Shown here piece after piece: positions 5,844 to 6,371 of a stretch of 6,371 bases of DNA. Within the stretch, counting starts at the first letter, position 1; each line of letters starts with the position of its first letter. The notes beneath the pieces were generated by a model. The model was not told where the DNA came from and did no database searches. It was given only the letters and a program-made list of their open reading frames with translations. The stretch spans positions 1-6,371 of the forward strand of contig CAKTKX010000076.1 in NCBI GenBank assembly GCA_934572365.1, given 5' to 3'. The stretch is from an uncultured Oscillospiraceae bacterium. Its GTDB lineage: Bacteria > Bacillota > Clostridia > Oscillospirales > Oscillospiraceae. Position numbers and translations under genes: made by a program.

Positions 5844-5890
5844 ACCCACCCCAGCTTCACAAGGGAAGCCGGGGTGGGTTTTTCTTTTTT
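5844..5890 (+). terminator. Strong intrinsic terminator after the DegV gene
   Basis: CCCACCCC (5845-5852) pairs with GGGGTGGG (5871-5878). After one A/C mismatch, GCTTC (5854-5858) pairs with GAAGC (5865-5869) across a 6-nt loop. TTTTTCTTTTTT follows at 5879-5890. It begins 21 nt after the DegV stop and separates that gene from the one starting at 5993. Confidence 0.92.
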
Positions 5891-5955
5891 ACTCAGGGTT
5901 GCACGATCATATGCCTGCTTTATATGCAACATTCGCTTCTTTTGCGGATAGGGTC

Positions 5956-5977
5956 GCAGGATGTATTTTCGTCCTGC
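5956..5977 (+). repeat. Small hairpin before the last gene
   Basis: GCAGGA (5956-5961) pairs with TCCTGC (5972-5977) across 10 nt, ending 2-3 nt before the ribosome binding site AAAGGA of the gene at 5993. It might influence translation. No clear promoter was identified in 5891-5992, although TTGCAC (5899) with TATATG (5921) at 16-nt spacing is a weak candidate. Confidence 0.3.
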
Positions 5978-5992
5978 AGAAAGGATGATGAA

Positions 5993-6371
5993 ATGAAGAT
6001 TGCAGAAGTGCAGGTCAGCGGATGCCGGTGTGAGACTGTGCGTCTGGAGCCGGTCCCCAGGGGAATCGTGGGCGCAGTGGTGTCTATTGCGTATGCGGAT
6101 CCCGCGTGGGATTCCCTTCGGAAAACCGTGGTTTTCCGGGGCGCGGTGACGAAGGATGTGCTGGACGCCGGAAAAGAAGTGGTGGTTCCGACGGAAACGG
6201 TCAGTCGGGCGGGGGTTACGCTCTACATGGGCGTGTACGGCGCGGACGCGGAGAATCATGTGGTGATCCCCACCGTTTGGACGGAGCTTGGCACGGTGCA
6301 GGGCGCGGCGACACCCTCCGGTGACGCTTCCACCGATTCGTCCCTGCCGGTCTGGGCGCAGGTTCAGGACA
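5993..6371 (+). CDS. Phage tail-fibre/baseplate-like protein, 3' end missing (tentative)
   Basis: An open frame runs from the ATG at 5993 off the right edge (126 codons, no stop), with AAAGGA at 5980-5985 7 nt upstream. The two earlier ATGs (5985, 5988) are in a frame that stops at once. Residues 1-100 are beta-rich with no membrane segment or signal peptide (for example GIVGAVVSIAYADPAW at 24-39, RKTVVFRGAV at 43-52, HVVIPTVWTELGTVQ at 89-103). Then comes a Gly/Ser/Asp linker (TPSGDASTDSS, 107-117) leading into LPVWAQVQD. This layout resembles the N-terminal domain of structural proteins (BppU-like or tail fibre) in Firmicutes prophages, usually followed by a coiled coil or a variable C-terminal domain. 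That is recognition from memory, not a search. Codon use differs from the rnf genes: 10 of 14 Ala codons are GCG and 6 of 11 Thr are ACG, suggesting transfer. The function remains open. Confidence 0.55.
   Translation, partial: MKIAEVQVSGCRCETVRLEPVPRGIVGAVVSIAYADPAWDSLRKTVVFRGAVTKDVLDAGKEVVVPTETVSRAGVTLYMGVYGADAENHVVIPTVWTELGTVQGAATPSGDASTDSSLPVWAQVQD

Noticed and set aside
5898..5930. GTTGCA/TGCAAC inverted repeat as an operator or terminator
   Set aside because: Only 6 bp arms with a 21-nt interior and no T tract; not distinguishable from chance.
5813..6259. 148-codon minus-strand open frame at the right end
   Set aside because: It runs through the strong terminator hairpin and its T tract, and lies opposite the better-supported frame at 5993.
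6106..6324. 72-codon + strand frame inside the last gene
   Set aside because: It is Gly/Arg-rich, lacks a ribosome binding site, and overlaps the longer open frame that has a good site and start.

Overview
The window looks like a piece of chromosome from a GC-rich, low-oxygen Firmicute of the class Clostridia, most likely a gut Oscillospiraceae/Ruminococcaceae relative. The grounds are the clostridial gene order rnfCDGEAB, a long multi-cluster RnfB, strong AGGAGG ribosome binding sites, a DegV-family gene, and GC-rich codon choice (GGC, ACC and GCC preferred). The genus cannot be fixed from the sequence alone.

Positions 1-4587 hold an Rnf operon on the + strand: the 3' part of rnfC (its beginning lies before the window), then complete rnfD, rnfG, rnfE, rnfA and rnfB. 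Together they encode the membrane complex that passes electrons from reduced ferredoxin to NAD+ and pumps Na+ or H+ outward. RnfB takes electrons from ferredoxin through several [4Fe-4S] clusters. RnfA and RnfE carry the paired cysteines for a [2Fe-2S] cluster in the membrane. RnfD and RnfG carry covalent FMN on Asp-x-x-Thr-x-Ala-Thr motifs. RnfC holds the NAD(H)/FMN site. The genes are packed tightly: three junctions place the stop codon inside the next ribosome binding site (TAAGGAGG), and the two between them overlap the next start codon.

Positions 4588-4958 are non-coding. They contain a hairpin just after rnfB, several further small hairpins and short repeats, a TATAAT box, and a good extended -10 promoter (TGTTACAAT) in front of the next gene. 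Positions 4959-5822 encode a DegV-family fatty-acid-binding protein, followed by a strong intrinsic terminator at 5844-5890.

From 5993 to the right edge runs an open, unfinished reading frame. It has its own ribosome binding site and codon use unlike the rnf genes. The 126 visible residues look like the N-terminal beta domain and linker of a phage tail-fibre or baseplate-type protein, so the right edge may enter a prophage or a mobile cargo gene. Most of the window is ordinary, well-known biology. The points worth a second look are this last gene, the structured spacer before the DegV gene, and the regular alternation of junction types within the rnf operon.
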